This document shows positions 25,786 to 34,289 of a DNA stretch of 64,000 nt, in pieces. Source of the stretch: JACPPO01 sp965262505 (GTDB taxonomy: Bacteria; Acidobacteriota; Vicinamibacteria; Vicinamibacterales; UBA2999); NCBI GenBank assembly GCA_965262505.1, contig CBDHFM010000030.1, positions 3,348,001 to 3,412,000 of the forward strand, in the 5' to 3' direction. How positions within the stretch are numbered: the stretch's first letter is position 1; each line of letters opens with the position of its first letter. A program made the position numbers and the translations under genes. Below the pieces are notes generated by a model, which worked only from the letters and a program-made list of their open reading frames with translations, had not been told where the DNA came from and did not search any database.

Positions 25786-26445
25786 ATGTCCGACGAACAA
25801 GAGCCGGTTCCCGAAATTGCTCCGATCTCGAACGGCCCGTATCGGGTCACGAATCTCAAGGTGCTCGAGGGGTTGTACGGCGCGAAAACCCAGTCGACGC
25901 CGGCGGCGGCGAAATTGTGCCGGTGCGGCGGTTCCAAGAACAAGCCGTTCTGCGACGGCAGCCACCGTACGAACGGCTTCAGCGACGCGAAGGCTCCGGA
26001 CCGGGTCGCCGACAAGCGAGACGACTACGTGGCGGAGTCGATCACCATTCATGACAACCGGGGCATCTGCGCGCACGCCGGCCGATGCACCGACGGCCTC
26101 AAGGAGGTCTTCCGCTTGAAGAAGGAGCCGTTTGTCGACGCGAGCGCCGCGTCGGCCGAACAGATCGCGGCCGTTATCGAGTCGTGCCCATCGGGCGCGC
26201 TTAGTTACTCGATCGGCGGAGTCGAACATCGCGACGGCGACGCGGCTCCGGCTGTCGGTTACGTCCCGAACGGACCGTACGTCGTGCGAGGCGGCGGTGC
26301 CGCGCTCAAGAACGCCGAGTGGGGTGAGGGCGCGTCAACGAAGCGCTTCGACCTCTGTCGGTGCGGCCAGAGCACGAACAAACCGTTCTGTAGCGGCGCG
26401 CACTGGTACCACCACTTCGACGAACACGCGCCGAAGCGCGACTAG
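25786..26445 (+). CDS. Double CDGSH iron-sulfur protein with ferredoxin-like middle domain
   Basis: A 219-residue protein with three metal-site blocks. CDGSH site 1: C45-x-C47...C56-DGS-H60 ('CRCGGSKNKPFCDGSH'). Middle: 'CAHAGRC' plus 'ESCPSGALSY', the divergent 4Fe-4S mono-cluster (Fer4_19) type. CDGSH site 2 near the end: 'CRCGQSTNKPFCSGAH'. The combination is known in bacteria and is thought to serve redox or stress roles, but no reaction is established. ATG 25786 follows a GAGGGAGA ribosome site. It is 47 bases after egtD and 23 bases before a flavoprotein that could reduce it. Confidence 0.85.
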   Translation: MSDEQEPVPEIAPISNGPYRVTNLKVLEGLYGAKTQSTPAAAKLCRCGGSKNKPFCDGSHRTNGFSDAKAPDRVADKRDDYVAESITIHDNRGICAHAGRCTDGLKEVFRLKKEPFVDASAASAEQIAAVIESCPSGALSYSIGGVEHRDGDAAPAVGYVPNGPYVVRGGGAALKNAEWGEGASTKRFDLCRCGQSTNKPFCSGAHWYHHFDEHAPKRD

Positions 26446-26468
26446 CGAACGTCCCGAACGACCGCGCC

Positions 26469-27848
26469 ATGCCAACCCACTACGATGCGATTGTGATCGG
26501 CACCGGTCAGGCCGGGCCTTCGCTGGCGGTGCGGCTCGCGAAAGCCGGACGCAAGACCGCCGTCCTCGAGCGCGGCCGGTTCGGCGGCACGTGCGTGAAC
26601 GCGGGCTGTATTCCGACGAAGACGCTCGTCGCGAGCGCTCGCGCCATCCACGTCGCGCGGCGAGGCGCGGAGTTTGGTTTCACCACCGGCGGCGACGTGC
26701 GGGTCGATATGTCACGCGTGAAGGCGCGCAAGGACGCCGTCGTGCGGCGGTCGAACGAGGGTGTCGAGCGGTGGATGAAGAGCACTCCCAGCCTCACCGT
26801 CTACGAGGGGCACGGCCGGTTCACGGGCCCGCACACGGTGGCGATCAACGGCGACGTGCTGCAGGCCGACCAGGTCTTCATCAACGTGGGCGCCCGCGCC
26901 GCGGTCCCCGATATGCCGGGCGTTCGCGACGTACCCTTCCTCACCAGCACCGGCATCCTGGACCTGGACGCCGTACCCGAGCACCTCATCGTGGTTGGCG
27001 GTAGCTACGTCGGGCTCGAGTTCGCCCAGATGTACCGCCGCTTCGGCAGCCGCGTGACCGTGGTCGAGCAGGGCGACCGGTTGATCGCGCGGGAGGATGA
27101 AGACGTCTCGGCGACCCTGCAGCAGATCCTCGAAGAGGAAGGCATCGCCGTTCGGCTGAAGGCCACGTGCATCGGGTTGCGACGGGCACCGCAGGGCGCA
27201 GCCGTGAGCGTCGACTGTACGCAGGGGGCCCCGGAGGTCGAAGGGACGCATGTACTGCTGGCCGTAGGCCGGCGTCCGAATACTGGCGACCTTGGCCTCG
27301 ATGCGGCCGGCATCGCGACCGACGCGCGCAGCTTCATCTCCGTGGACGATCAGTGCCGGACCAACGTTCCAGGTGTCTGGGCGATCGGCGACTGCAATGG
27401 GCGTGGCGCGTTCACGCACACGTCGTACAACGACTACGAGATCGTCGCCGCGAATCTGTTCGACGGCGACCCGCGTCGGACGAGCGATCGAATTCCCTGT
27501 TACGCTCTGTATACAGATCCGCCGGTCGGCCGAGTGGGCATCACCATGCGCGAAGCTCGCGCCTCCGGGAAAGGAGTGCTCGTCGGTTACCGGCCGATGA
27601 GCAAGGTCACTCGCGCGAGGGAGATGAGTGAGACATCGGGGTTCATGCGGGCGCTCGTGGACGCGGAGACCAAGCAGATTCTCGGCGCCGTCGTCTTCGG
27701 CGTGGGCGGCGACGAGATCGTGCACTCCATCCTCGACGTGATGTACGCTCACGCACCGTACACGACGATTTCAAGGGCTGTCCACATCCACCCGACCATC
27801 AGCGAGCTGATTCCGACGATGCTTCAGGGGCTGAAGCCGCTCGACTGA
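26469..27848 (+). CDS. FAD-dependent disulfide oxidoreductase, mercuric-reductase-like
   Basis: A 459-residue class I flavoprotein of the lipoamide dehydrogenase / MerA family. FAD site GTGQAG (11-16), redox-active disulfide C42/C47 in 'GGTCVNAGCIPTKT', NAD(P) site 'VVGGSYVGLEFAQMY', second FAD block 'WAIGDCNGRGAFTHTS', and the dimer-interface catalytic His-Glu region 'HIHPTISELIPT'. No N-terminal HMA domain and no C-terminal CC pair, so true Hg reduction is doubtful. Its closeness to the CDGSH gene and ergothioneine pair suggests a thiol or iron-sulfur redox role (inference). Confidence 0.88.
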   Translation: MPTHYDAIVIGTGQAGPSLAVRLAKAGRKTAVLERGRFGGTCVNAGCIPTKTLVASARAIHVARRGAEFGFTTGGDVRVDMSRVKARKDAVVRRSNEGVERWMKSTPSLTVYEGHGRFTGPHTVAINGDVLQADQVFINVGARAAVPDMPGVRDVPFLTSTGILDLDAVPEHLIVVGGSYVGLEFAQMYRRFGSRVTVVEQGDRLIAREDEDVSATLQQILEEEGIAVRLKATCIGLRRAPQGAAVSVDCTQGAPEVEGTHVLLAVGRRPNTGDLGLDAAGIATDARSFISVDDQCRTNVPGVWAIGDCNGRGAFTHTSYNDYEIVAANLFDGDPRRTSDRIPCYALYTDPPVGRVGITMREARASGKGVLVGYRPMSKVTRAREMSETSGFMRALVDAETKQILGAVVFGVGGDEIVHSILDVMYAHAPYTTISRAVHIHPTISELIPTMLQGLKPLD

Positions 27849-27899
27849 CGGCCGGGCGAGACGCGAAGCGCCCTCGATCGCCATGACCTCTTCGATCGC

Positions 27900-27905
27900 T
27901 ATAAT
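27900..27905 (+). promoter_or_regulatory. Possible -10 box upstream of tRNA-Ser
   Basis: A consensus TATAAT lies 70 bases before the tRNA-Ser gene. No convincing -35 element at the right distance was found, so only the -10 match supports it. Confidence 0.3.
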
Positions 27906-27975
27906 GTCGTGAGCGAGGAGATCTGCGGGAGGCGTCTCGCGAGCCGCTGCAGGCTTTCGCGCCAGTGTCAGATAC

Positions 27976-28069
<94 letters not shown>

Positions 28070-28080
28070 ACTAACTTATT

Positions 28081-29052
28081 CTACTGCTTGATGTTAGCGG
28101 ACTCGGTCGATCCTGTTGCCAATATGTTGCCACGACTGGAGTGGAGTACTGGAGCATCCAGGAGCCGGATCGCGCCGTCGATCGCTGCGGGACTCAGGTG
28201 CATGTACCGCTGCGTCGTCGTCAGATCCTGATGCCCGGCAAGTTCCTGAATCGCCCGCGCCGGGGCGCCTCGCATGGCGAGATGCGAACAGAACGTGTGC
28301 CGGAGCATATGGACGCCGTTGCCCGTGATCCTCGCGTGTCGAGTCACACGCCGCATCCAGTTCTGCACCGTCTTGCGAGTGAGCGGGCTGCCGTCCTGCT
28401 GGCAGAGCACCCGTGGGCTGCTCAGGTGCCGATACGCTCGAAGGGCCTTCGCCAATCGAATCGTGAGTGGCACATAGCGTTGTCGCCCACCCTTCGGCAC
28501 GGTGACGTGCCCTTCCCAATCTGATCGCCGTACGCAGAGCTGTCGTGCGGTGAGATCCACATCCGCCCATTCCAGCGCTAGCATCTCGCCGCACCGTAGT
28601 CCCGCCTCGCCGCCCAGTAACACGATGAGATAGATCTGCCAGTCTGAGCGACGAGCCGTGTCCACGAGCTGCTCGTAGTCGTCGAAGTCGTGAAACGTCG
28701 CCGATGTCTTTGGTACCGGCAGCAGTCGAATCGTGCATGGCATCTGCTTGAGAATCGCCCACTCGACCGCGGTCTTGAGCAGGACGTTCAAGACCGTCAA
28801 CACGTTGTTCACGGTCTTCGCGGTTTTCGCGCTGAGCGCTCGCTTGAGCTGTTGCACCTGCTCGTTCGTGATGGTATCCAACCGTCCCGATCCCAGCCGT
28901 GGGACCAAGTGGACGCGGAGGATCATCTCCTTGGCGGCGATAGAGTCTCTTCCAATGAGACATGAGCCTGAAGGGGGGATTGTTTCCAACGACACATGAG
29001 CCTGAAGGGGAGCTGGGTCGTGGATCATCGGAGGATGATCGTGACGCTCCAC
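28081..29052 (-). CDS. Tyrosine integrase next to tRNA-Ser, 5'-truncated
   Basis: The frame spells the core-binding domain ('AAKEMILRVHLVPRLGSGRL', 'TVNNVLTVLNVLLKTAVEW') and an intact catalytic domain: Arg in 'GLRCGEMLALEW', Lys in 'TVPKGGRQR', His-x-x-Arg in 'HMLRHTFCSHLA', His in 'LAGHQDLTTTQ' and Tyr in 'RYMHLSP'. What is missing is the N-terminal arm-DNA-binding domain. From about 28945 outward the DNA is a 17-base direct repeat and the transposase fragment on the other strand, so the listed start (29052) is only the first available one and its residues are not native. It lies 12 bases from tRNA-Ser with the usual orientation. Probably the island's integrase, now disabled. Confidence 0.75.
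   Translation of the reverse strand: MERHDHPPMIHDPAPLQAHVSLETIPPSGSCLIGRDSIAAKEMILRVHLVPRLGSGRLDTITNEQVQQLKRALSAKTAKTVNNVLTVLNVLLKTAVEWAILKQMPCTIRLLPVPKTSATFHDFDDYEQLVDTARRSDWQIYLIVLLGGEAGLRCGEMLALEWADVDLTARQLCVRRSDWEGHVTVPKGGRQRYVPLTIRLAKALRAYRHLSSPRVLCQQDGSPLTRKTVQNWMRRVTRHARITGNGVHMLRHTFCSHLAMRGAPARAIQELAGHQDLTTTQRYMHLSPAAIDGAIRLLDAPVLHSSRGNILATGSTESANIKQ
28960..29010. repeat. 17-base direct repeat at the integrase break point
   Basis: ACATGAGCCTGAAGGGG occurs at 28960-28976 and again at 28994-29010, exactly at the junction where the integrase frame loses its homology and the transposase remnant begins. A related ATGAGCCTGAAGCGG lies, inverted, near 29463-29477. Confidence 0.7.
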
Positions 29053-29442
29053 ACCGACCGGCTACGGACCTTGCAGCACGTTCGGGAGTTCCTTGAGGGC
29101 AACCAGGAGGTCGACCTGGTCGTGGCGACTCGAGCTGCGGCCTATGGGTTCATCGAGCAGACCCTGGGCCGGTTCGACTATGTCCACCAAGGGAAGGCTG
29201 AGAAGGGTCTGCTCCGATGTTTTCTGGCCAAGGGCCGCCGCCGCAAGCGCTACCGCGACGCCGACATCATGACGCCCTATGAGAAGCTCAAGTCGCTCCC
29301 CGAGGCCGCCGTCTACCTCACCCCGGGGACCACCTTCCAATAGCTCGACGCCGTCGCCTTCGCCCTGAGCGACAATGATGCCGCGCGCGCCCTGCACGAG
29401 GCACGCGCACGGCTATTCCGGTCTATTGACCCGGCTGCCTGA
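28996..29442 (+). pseudogene. C-terminal remnant of a DDE-type integrase/transposase, amber-interrupted
   Basis: The reading frame ends like a widespread integrase-core transposase family: 'VATRAAAYGFIEQTLGRFDY', 'RYRDADIMTPYEKLKSLPEA' and 'LTPGTTFQ', then a TAG at 29341, and in the same frame 'LDAVAFALSDNDAARALHEA' to 'RLFRSIDPAA' before a natural stop. The catalytic N-terminal two-thirds is absent. Its left edge abuts the 17-base repeats that truncate the integrase gene, so this insertion event is the likely cause. Confidence 0.6.
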
Positions 29443-29664
29443 CATGTCCGGCTCATCGATCCGCTTCAGGCTCATTTCTGGATTGGAAAGGACTTCCCGG
29501 CGCCCAAGCCGGACGACGCCAGGAAGCTGCCCGCGCTCTACCATGGCGTACACCGCTCTCCTCGTCGTGCGGAGCAACGCCGCCACCTCGCCACTCGTGA
29601 GCAGGGCGGGGAGACTATGCGGCGTCACGAGATCACTCCGAGTCCGGTGTGGTCTCTCGTCCAT
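29413..29664 (-). CDS. Excisionase-like helix-turn-helix protein
   Basis: About 83 residues with a MerR/Xis-type HTH: 'LLTSGEVAALLRTTRRAVY' then 'MVERGQLPGVVRLGRR', the wing motif typical of excisionase-family DNA-binding domains. Such proteins control integrase direction, which suits its place beside the integrase. The sequence after RLGRR does not follow the usual continuation and carries an unusual end, so the tail may be altered. Start chosen at ATG 29664; ATG 29685 is the alternative. Confidence 0.6.
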   Translation of the reverse strand: MDERPHRTRSDLVTPHSLPALLTSGEVAALLRTTRRAVYAMVERGQLPGVVRLGRREVLSNPEMSLKRIDEPDMSGSRVNRPE

Positions 29665-29689
29665 GCTCCGAAGCCTCCGGCACATGCGG

Positions 29690-30150
29690 GATGCCGCCGC
29701 GGACCCGTGCCACGTCTCGTGCCCACGTCCCCGTGTCGGTGATCACGACATCGTTGGGTAGGCACCTCATGCGGAGCAACATACCCCTCGTAGTTCCGCT
29801 CGACGGTGGTGTTCGGTGCTGCCGTTGCCATCGATCGTGCACTCACTCCAGCTCGCTCTTCGCTCCGGCACACGGCCGCGTCACCGGCTCAGCCCGACAT
29901 ACGACACGTCGTGCGGCGCACCGCTTACCGAGCCACGTCTTCGCGTCTCGTAACTGATCCACGCGTTCACTTCATGCTCGAGCCAAGCGACGGCATTCGC
30001 CGAGATACGTCGGTGCTTGGGGAACGTCCCTCGCCGCTCACGCCAACAAGACCGACCGGGCTACGGCGTACACGCCGGCCCCGAGCGTCACCAGCGCCAG
30101 CCCGCCGGGTGGCCCGACATGCCACCCACAGTCCGCCAGCAGCATCTGCG
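29690..30150. other. No gene recognised
   Basis: About 460 bases between the excisionase-like gene and a small coiled-coil gene. Several open frames exist on both strands, one of 69 codons on the complement ending at 29633, but none shows a recognisable domain, ribosome site or sensible composition. It may be decayed island DNA. Confidence 0.4.
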
Positions 30151-30152
30151 GC

Positions 30153-30410
30153 CTAGCGCGCCCACCGGTGCTGGGTGCGGTCGGCCAGCTCTGCCCCGTG
30201 TCGGCACTGGTCGGCTTGTGTGGCGGCCTGGGTCGCCAGCGCGTCCCATGCCTCGGCTGCCTCGCGGTTCACGGTCGCGGCCGTCGTCGCGGCTGCCACG
30301 ACCTGGGCCGCGCGCGCCTCGTCCGCTTTTGCCGCGCGGGCGCGCATGGTGTCGAGGGCCTTGCTCGCCTTGGTGCTGAGTGTGCCGGCGGTGGCGATGT
30401 CATTCATCAT
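30153..30410 (-). CDS. Small alanine-rich coiled-coil protein
   Basis: An 85-residue, Ala/Thr/Glu-rich, mostly helical protein ('KASKALDTMRARAAKADEAR', 'NREAAEAWDALATQAATQAD'). A strong AAAGGAGA ribosome site lies ten bases before ATG 30410. It is 21 bases after the nuclease gene in the same operon direction. No family recognised; possibly a structural or entry-exclusion accessory of the transfer system (inference). Confidence 0.55.
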   Translation of the reverse strand: MMNDIATAGTLSTKASKALDTMRARAAKADEARAAQVVAAATTAATVNREAAEAWDALATQAATQADQCRHGAELADRTQHRWAR

Positions 30411-30431
30411 GGGGTGGTGTCTCCTTTCGCA

Positions 30432-30965
30432 TCAGCGGCTCTTGTCCACGTCAGCCCATCGCCCTCGGCGCGCCTGGGCTTCGAGGTCGAGGAACTCGCG
30501 TTTCAGTGAGTAGGAAAACCGCCGAATGGCGGTGGCGTACCCTCGGCGTAGCAGGGTCGCGTTGAAAATCTCCCCGGTGGGGAGCATGACGTAGCGGAGT
30601 AAGCGACCGTAGGCGTCTTGGTAGTCGCCGGCCGGGTCGAGGTCGAGCCGGACGGTGGTGTAGGCGGCCACTTCCGGGCCGTACGGTTCGACGCCCCGCG
30701 TCGGGTGTACCGTCTCGGGCGTGTCCACGCCGGTCAGCCGAACCGTGTAGCGATCCCCATCCGCGAGCCGAACGGTGATGGTGTCGCCGTCTACGACGCG
30801 CGCAACCTGGGCGGGGGCGATGTGCGCCGCCCCGAGTCCGCCGGCCGTCAGCGCGACGAGCGCAGCGAGAACGGGTGCGAGGCTCACGACACATTCTCGA
30901 GCCCGCACACGGGGCGCAGAGCGCCACGTCACCGTGACGGGAGTTCTATTCGTTCGATGTCCCAT
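30432..30965 (-). CDS. Thermonuclease-like (SNase) protein
   Basis: About 177 residues: an N-terminal hydrophobic segment (VLAALVALTAGGLGAAHIAP) for export or anchoring, then a staphylococcal-nuclease domain: 'VARVVDGDTITVRL', 'LTGVDTPE' (calcium Asp and catalytic Glu region), 'YGPEVAAYTTVRL', 'DAYGRLLRYV' (catalytic Arg) and 'LLRRGYA'. All the usual catalytic blocks are present. It overlaps the VirB11-type gene by 37 bases, so it is part of the secretion operon. SNase genes occur in several conjugative elements; a role in processing extracellular DNA or the envelope is only a guess. Confidence 0.8.
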   Translation of the reverse strand: MGHRTNRTPVTVTWRSAPRVRARECVVSLAPVLAALVALTAGGLGAAHIAPAQVARVVDGDTITVRLADGDRYTVRLTGVDTPETVHPTRGVEPYGPEVAAYTTVRLDLDPAGDYQDAYGRLLRYVMLPTGEIFNATLLRRGYATAIRRFSYSLKREFLDLEAQARRGRWADVDKSR

Positions 30966-31891
30966 GCGTTCCTCCGTGCGTCGTAGCCATTCACGTACGC
31001 CGCTTCTTCGACAAAGCGCCGCCCGTCGGCGCGGGTCATGTGGATCACCATGGCGATCCCGTCGACCACGCCGCGACACGTCACCTCCCACGGGAGATCG
31101 CCGTCGCCTTGCATGGCGCAGCTCGCCACGCGCGAGAGGGCACTCTCGGCGTTGTTGGCGTGCACGGTGGTGAGCGAGCCGCCGTGGCCGGTGTTGAGGG
31201 CTTGCAAGAGGTCGGCGGCCTCGCCGCCGCGCACTTCGCCGACGACGATGTGATCGGGTCGGTGGCGGAGGGCGTGCTTCACCAGGTCGCGGATCGTGAC
31301 CGCGCCTTTTTGCACGCCGCGCGCCTCGAAGCGCGCGCAGTTCGGGGAGTCGATCCGTAGCTCGAGCGTGTCCTCGATCGCCACGATCCGTTCGTCGGCG
31401 GGCAACAGTTCGATGAGGGCATTCAGCAGCGTGGTCTTGCCGCTGCCGGTGCCGCCACTCACGAGGATGTTGCGCCGCGTGTGGAGGGTCCGCTCGGCGG
31501 CGGCGCGGATGTGTTCCGGCAGCGCGCCTTGCTCGACCAGCTGCGCCGCCGTAAAGGCGCGCTTGCCGAACCGCCGGACGGTGATCGTGACGTGCGGGCT
31601 GGCCGGCGGGACGCAGATCGCCACGCGGGAGCCGTCGCCGAGTCGGGCATCGAGGACCGGGGACACGGCCGGGTCCAGCCCGAGGGGCCGGGCAATGTGA
31701 ATAGCGGCCCGGTCGAGCGCCTTGGCGTCCAGCGCGGGCGCGGCGATCGGCCGCAAGCGCCCGTGGGCTTCCAGCCAGACATTACCCGGCCCGTTGATCA
31801 TGATCTCGCTGACGTCCGGGTCCTCGAGCGCGGCCTCAAGCCCAGGCAGAAAGGGTTTCAGCAGGTCCAGCCCGTCGCCGCTGCCGCTCAT
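30929..31891 (-). CDS. trbB: VirB11/TrbB-type T4SS ATPase
   Basis: A 320-residue hexameric secretion ATPase. N-terminal domain ('DPDVSEIMINGPGNVWLE'), Walker A 'ILVSGGTGSGKTTLLNALI', Asp box 'RIVAIEDTLEL', Walker B region 'RPDHIVVGEVRGGEAADLL' and His box 'GHGGSLTTVHANNAESAL'. It powers pilus assembly and substrate transfer on the cytoplasmic side. Its ATG overlaps the stop of the coupling-protein gene (ATGA). Length normal. A fragment of a second, similar gene is at 47725-47770. Confidence 0.92.
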   Translation of the reverse strand: MSGSGDGLDLLKPFLPGLEAALEDPDVSEIMINGPGNVWLEAHGRLRPIAAPALDAKALDRAAIHIARPLGLDPAVSPVLDARLGDGSRVAICVPPASPHVTITVRRFGKRAFTAAQLVEQGALPEHIRAAAERTLHTRRNILVSGGTGSGKTTLLNALIELLPADERIVAIEDTLELRIDSPNCARFEARGVQKGAVTIRDLVKHALRHRPDHIVVGEVRGGEAADLLQALNTGHGGSLTTVHANNAESALSRVASCAMQGDGDLPWEVTCRGVVDGIAMVIHMTRADGRRFVEEAAYVNGYDARRNAWDIERIELPSR

Positions 31892-33966
31892 AGCCGGCCT
31901 TGCTGTTTCGCGGTCCAGTACGGGAGGTCGTTCGGGAGGTAATGCGGCTTCAAGTACACCCGTCGCGGCGGCAAGGATTGCACGCCGTCGTACGGCAAAC
32001 AGATCGCTTGGCAGTTCCCGAGGAGCGCGAAGTCGCGCGGCTGAAAGAGCGCCTCGCGGCGCTCTTGAAAGCTCTTGCTCGCGCCGACGCTCCCCTTGCC
32101 GCCGCCGGCCTGGGCGGACAGTAAACTGATGCCGGCCTGCCGGCTCGATTCGTTGATGGTGTAGCTGCTTTTGATTTTCGCCACCTGCCCGCAGAGCTTC
32201 GAGGCCATCTCCGCGCTAGCCTCGTCGCTGAGCGATAAAAAGATGCGGGTGCGGAGCGTCTGTAAGAGTGTCCGCCAGGCCTCGCCGCTCCCAAGCACGG
32301 ACCGCAGGGAGCTGATGGATTGGGTGGCGACGATGGGGATCACCCGGCACTGCCGGGTGAGCGCAAAGGCTTTCTCGTCGCCGCTCGGATCGTCCTCGCC
32401 GACACTGGCAAAGGCTTGATACTCGTCGCAGATAAAGACGGCGGGACGGAAGTAGCGGCCGGGCTCGTCTTTCATCTTCGCCGGTCGTCGTAGGAGCGAT
32501 TGGAGCCACGCATTTTTGAGCATGACGCCGACGGCGCGGGCGAGCGCCGGATTGGTGCCGGCGGGCATGTTCAAGGCCAGCACCTTGCCGCGCTCGATGA
32601 GCGTATCGAGGGGCGGCAAGGTGCCGGCCAAGGTCGGCCGCTCGGTGGGCGGCGCTTCGTCGGCCGCGGCCTCGCCCGTGGGCTTCTTGGGGGCCGGGCG
32701 CGTGCCGCGTTCGCGCCGGACGGGAACCGGCGCGGCGGGGCAGAACACGCGCGCCACGTCGGGCAAGTCGAACATCGACAGGAACACCGACACCCCCTCC
32801 ACAATGCTCGTGCGGATCTTGGTGTCGAGGGTGTTCCAGTCGTGGTTGTACCAGCGGGTGACGGCTTCCACGCGGAGCCGGAGATCGGTCGTCTTGGCGT
32901 CCTCGGTGCGGTGGCGCTGATGCGGGATCTTATGCTGTGTCAGGAACGCGATCGCGTCCTCGGTGGCGGGCGTTCGGAGCCGGTCGATGTTCGACGGGTC
33001 CGCCTTACAATCGAACTGGAGCAGCGCGTCGGGATAGGCCAGAGACTCGGTGAGCCCGATCGTCACCCACGGCGTACTGCGGCTCTCGGCGAACTTCTTC
33101 GCTTCCTTGATTTTTTCGTCAAAGAGCGTCTTGTCGATGGCGCAGTGGTACACGTCTCGAAGCGTGACCCATCCCACGCCGCCGTCGGGACCGGGCAGCA
33201 CGCGGTACAGCTCGATAATCCAGCGGACGAGATTCGTATAGGCCTGTTGCCAGAAGGGCTCTTTGCCCTTGCCAAAGAGCTGATTCAAGAGGGACGCGAC
33301 CGTGTACGCCAGGGAATACGAATCGAGCCAGGTAGCACTCAGCGGGTTCCACGTGATGCGGCCATCGAGACTCAGCTCGATGTAGTCGTCGCCCCGGTCC
33401 AGCTCGATGAGCATCCGCCGGATGTCGTGACAAAAATCGCCCTTCACTTCCAGGATGAGCGCGGCGGCGCGGCGGTCGGGATTGCCGGCTTGCCAGCTCA
33501 AGAGTTGGCGGGCGAACGGGTGCAGACAGGCGGAGGTCTTGCCGGACCCGACCGCGCCAAAAATCGCCACGCCGGTAAAGAGTCCCCGCTCCGGGATGGT
33601 GAGCCATTCCGGGGCGGCGCTTTCCTCGGCGCGTGTCGGGTGGTGCACCTCGCCGACGACAATCGCCGGCCCGTCGGCCGTGGGCGAAAGTGGCCAGCGG
33701 GGAAGGCGGGGGCGGAGCCCGAGACTGACGCCCATCCGGGCGAACCAAATACGTGACGTGCTGATGAGGAATTGGCCGGCGAGGAACACGGCCACGCCCG
33801 GCGCCACGTAGTACCAGGCGACGACGGCGCGGTAGAACAGCAGCGTGTGAATGCGGACGAGCACCGCCACGGGGTCGGCCTCGGGAAACATGCCGGGCCG
33901 CGTCCACGCGCAGGCCAGACTGACGCCGCCGACGACAAGCACCGCGCGGATCAATCGGTCAAACAT
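31888..33966 (-). CDS. traG: VirD4/TraG-type coupling protein
   Basis: A 692-residue membrane ATPase that brings the DNA-protein substrate to the T4SS. Two N-terminal spans (about 7-25 and 45-70), Walker A 'GAVGSGKTS' (137-145), Walker B 'FICDEYQAFASVGEDD', then 'IPIVATQSISSLRSVLG' as in TraG/TraD proteins. ATG 33966 was chosen because upstream lies a GC-rich repeat region with no protein-like content, although the frame stays open to 34332. The C-terminal 183 residues have a close paralogue fragment at 47767-48318, evidence of a second related element. Confidence 0.9.
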   Translation of the reverse strand: MFDRLIRAVLVVGGVSLACAWTRPGMFPEADPVAVLVRIHTLLFYRAVVAWYYVAPGVAVFLAGQFLISTSRIWFARMGVSLGLRPRLPRWPLSPTADGPAIVVGEVHHPTRAEESAAPEWLTIPERGLFTGVAIFGAVGSGKTSACLHPFARQLLSWQAGNPDRRAAALILEVKGDFCHDIRRMLIELDRGDDYIELSLDGRITWNPLSATWLDSYSLAYTVASLLNQLFGKGKEPFWQQAYTNLVRWIIELYRVLPGPDGGVGWVTLRDVYHCAIDKTLFDEKIKEAKKFAESRSTPWVTIGLTESLAYPDALLQFDCKADPSNIDRLRTPATEDAIAFLTQHKIPHQRHRTEDAKTTDLRLRVEAVTRWYNHDWNTLDTKIRTSIVEGVSVFLSMFDLPDVARVFCPAAPVPVRRERGTRPAPKKPTGEAAADEAPPTERPTLAGTLPPLDTLIERGKVLALNMPAGTNPALARAVGVMLKNAWLQSLLRRPAKMKDEPGRYFRPAVFICDEYQAFASVGEDDPSGDEKAFALTRQCRVIPIVATQSISSLRSVLGSGEAWRTLLQTLRTRIFLSLSDEASAEMASKLCGQVAKIKSSYTINESSRQAGISLLSAQAGGGKGSVGASKSFQERREALFQPRDFALLGNCQAICLPYDGVQSLPPRRVYLKPHYLPNDLPYWTAKQQGRL

Positions 33967-34037
33967 TGCGCCCGCCGTCGGCCGTCGTCGGCCGGCCCGC
34001 GCGCGGGCCGGGGAGCCTTCCCGCAGGGATACATACG

Positions 34038-34125
34038 ACGGGAGCGACCCCCCCTCGCCGATCCGCGCCAGCGGTCGAAAAGGGGGGGTCGCTCCCGTAT
34101 TTCCCCTCTCCGCTGTCGCGGATCG
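34038..34125. repeat. Two interleaved inverted repeats before traG
   Basis: Repeat 1: 17 perfect bases at 34038-34054 and 34082-34098 (ACGGGAGCGACC then a C run). Repeat 2: 34059-34073 (CGATCCGCGCCAGCG) with 34111-34125, 14 of 15 matching; its left arm is inside the loop of repeat 1. The two hairpins cannot form together as simple stems: they are either alternative or a pseudoknot. The region is non-coding, between the 341-residue gene and traG. Candidates are an attenuator/antiterminator controlling traG or a transfer origin. Confidence 0.7.
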
Positions 34126-34184
34126 GGTCACACGGTCTAGGACGAAAAACCCGAACAACGACAGCGTAAAGTGGAAGGGTGGGG

Positions 34185-34237
34185 TGTGATACCCCCCCCA
34201 CCTCTGTTGTGATACCCCCCCCGCTGTCGCTATCACA
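34185..34237. repeat. Iterated TGTGATA-C8 repeats
   Basis: TGTGATACCCCCCCC occurs at 34185-34199 and 34208-34222, 23 bases apart, about two helical turns, and an inverted TATCACA follows at 34231-34237. CGCTGTCG also recurs at 34111 and 34223, inverted at 34159. This looks like a protein-binding array beside the interleaved hairpins. Confidence 0.6.
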
Positions 34238-34289
34238 AATCGCTCGCCCCCGGCCTCGCCCCCCGAACAAGACGAAAGACGGGGCGGTG

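Noticed and set aside
32500..33756. 418-codon plus-strand frame
   Set aside because: Opposite the traG coding sequence and compositionally a shadow.
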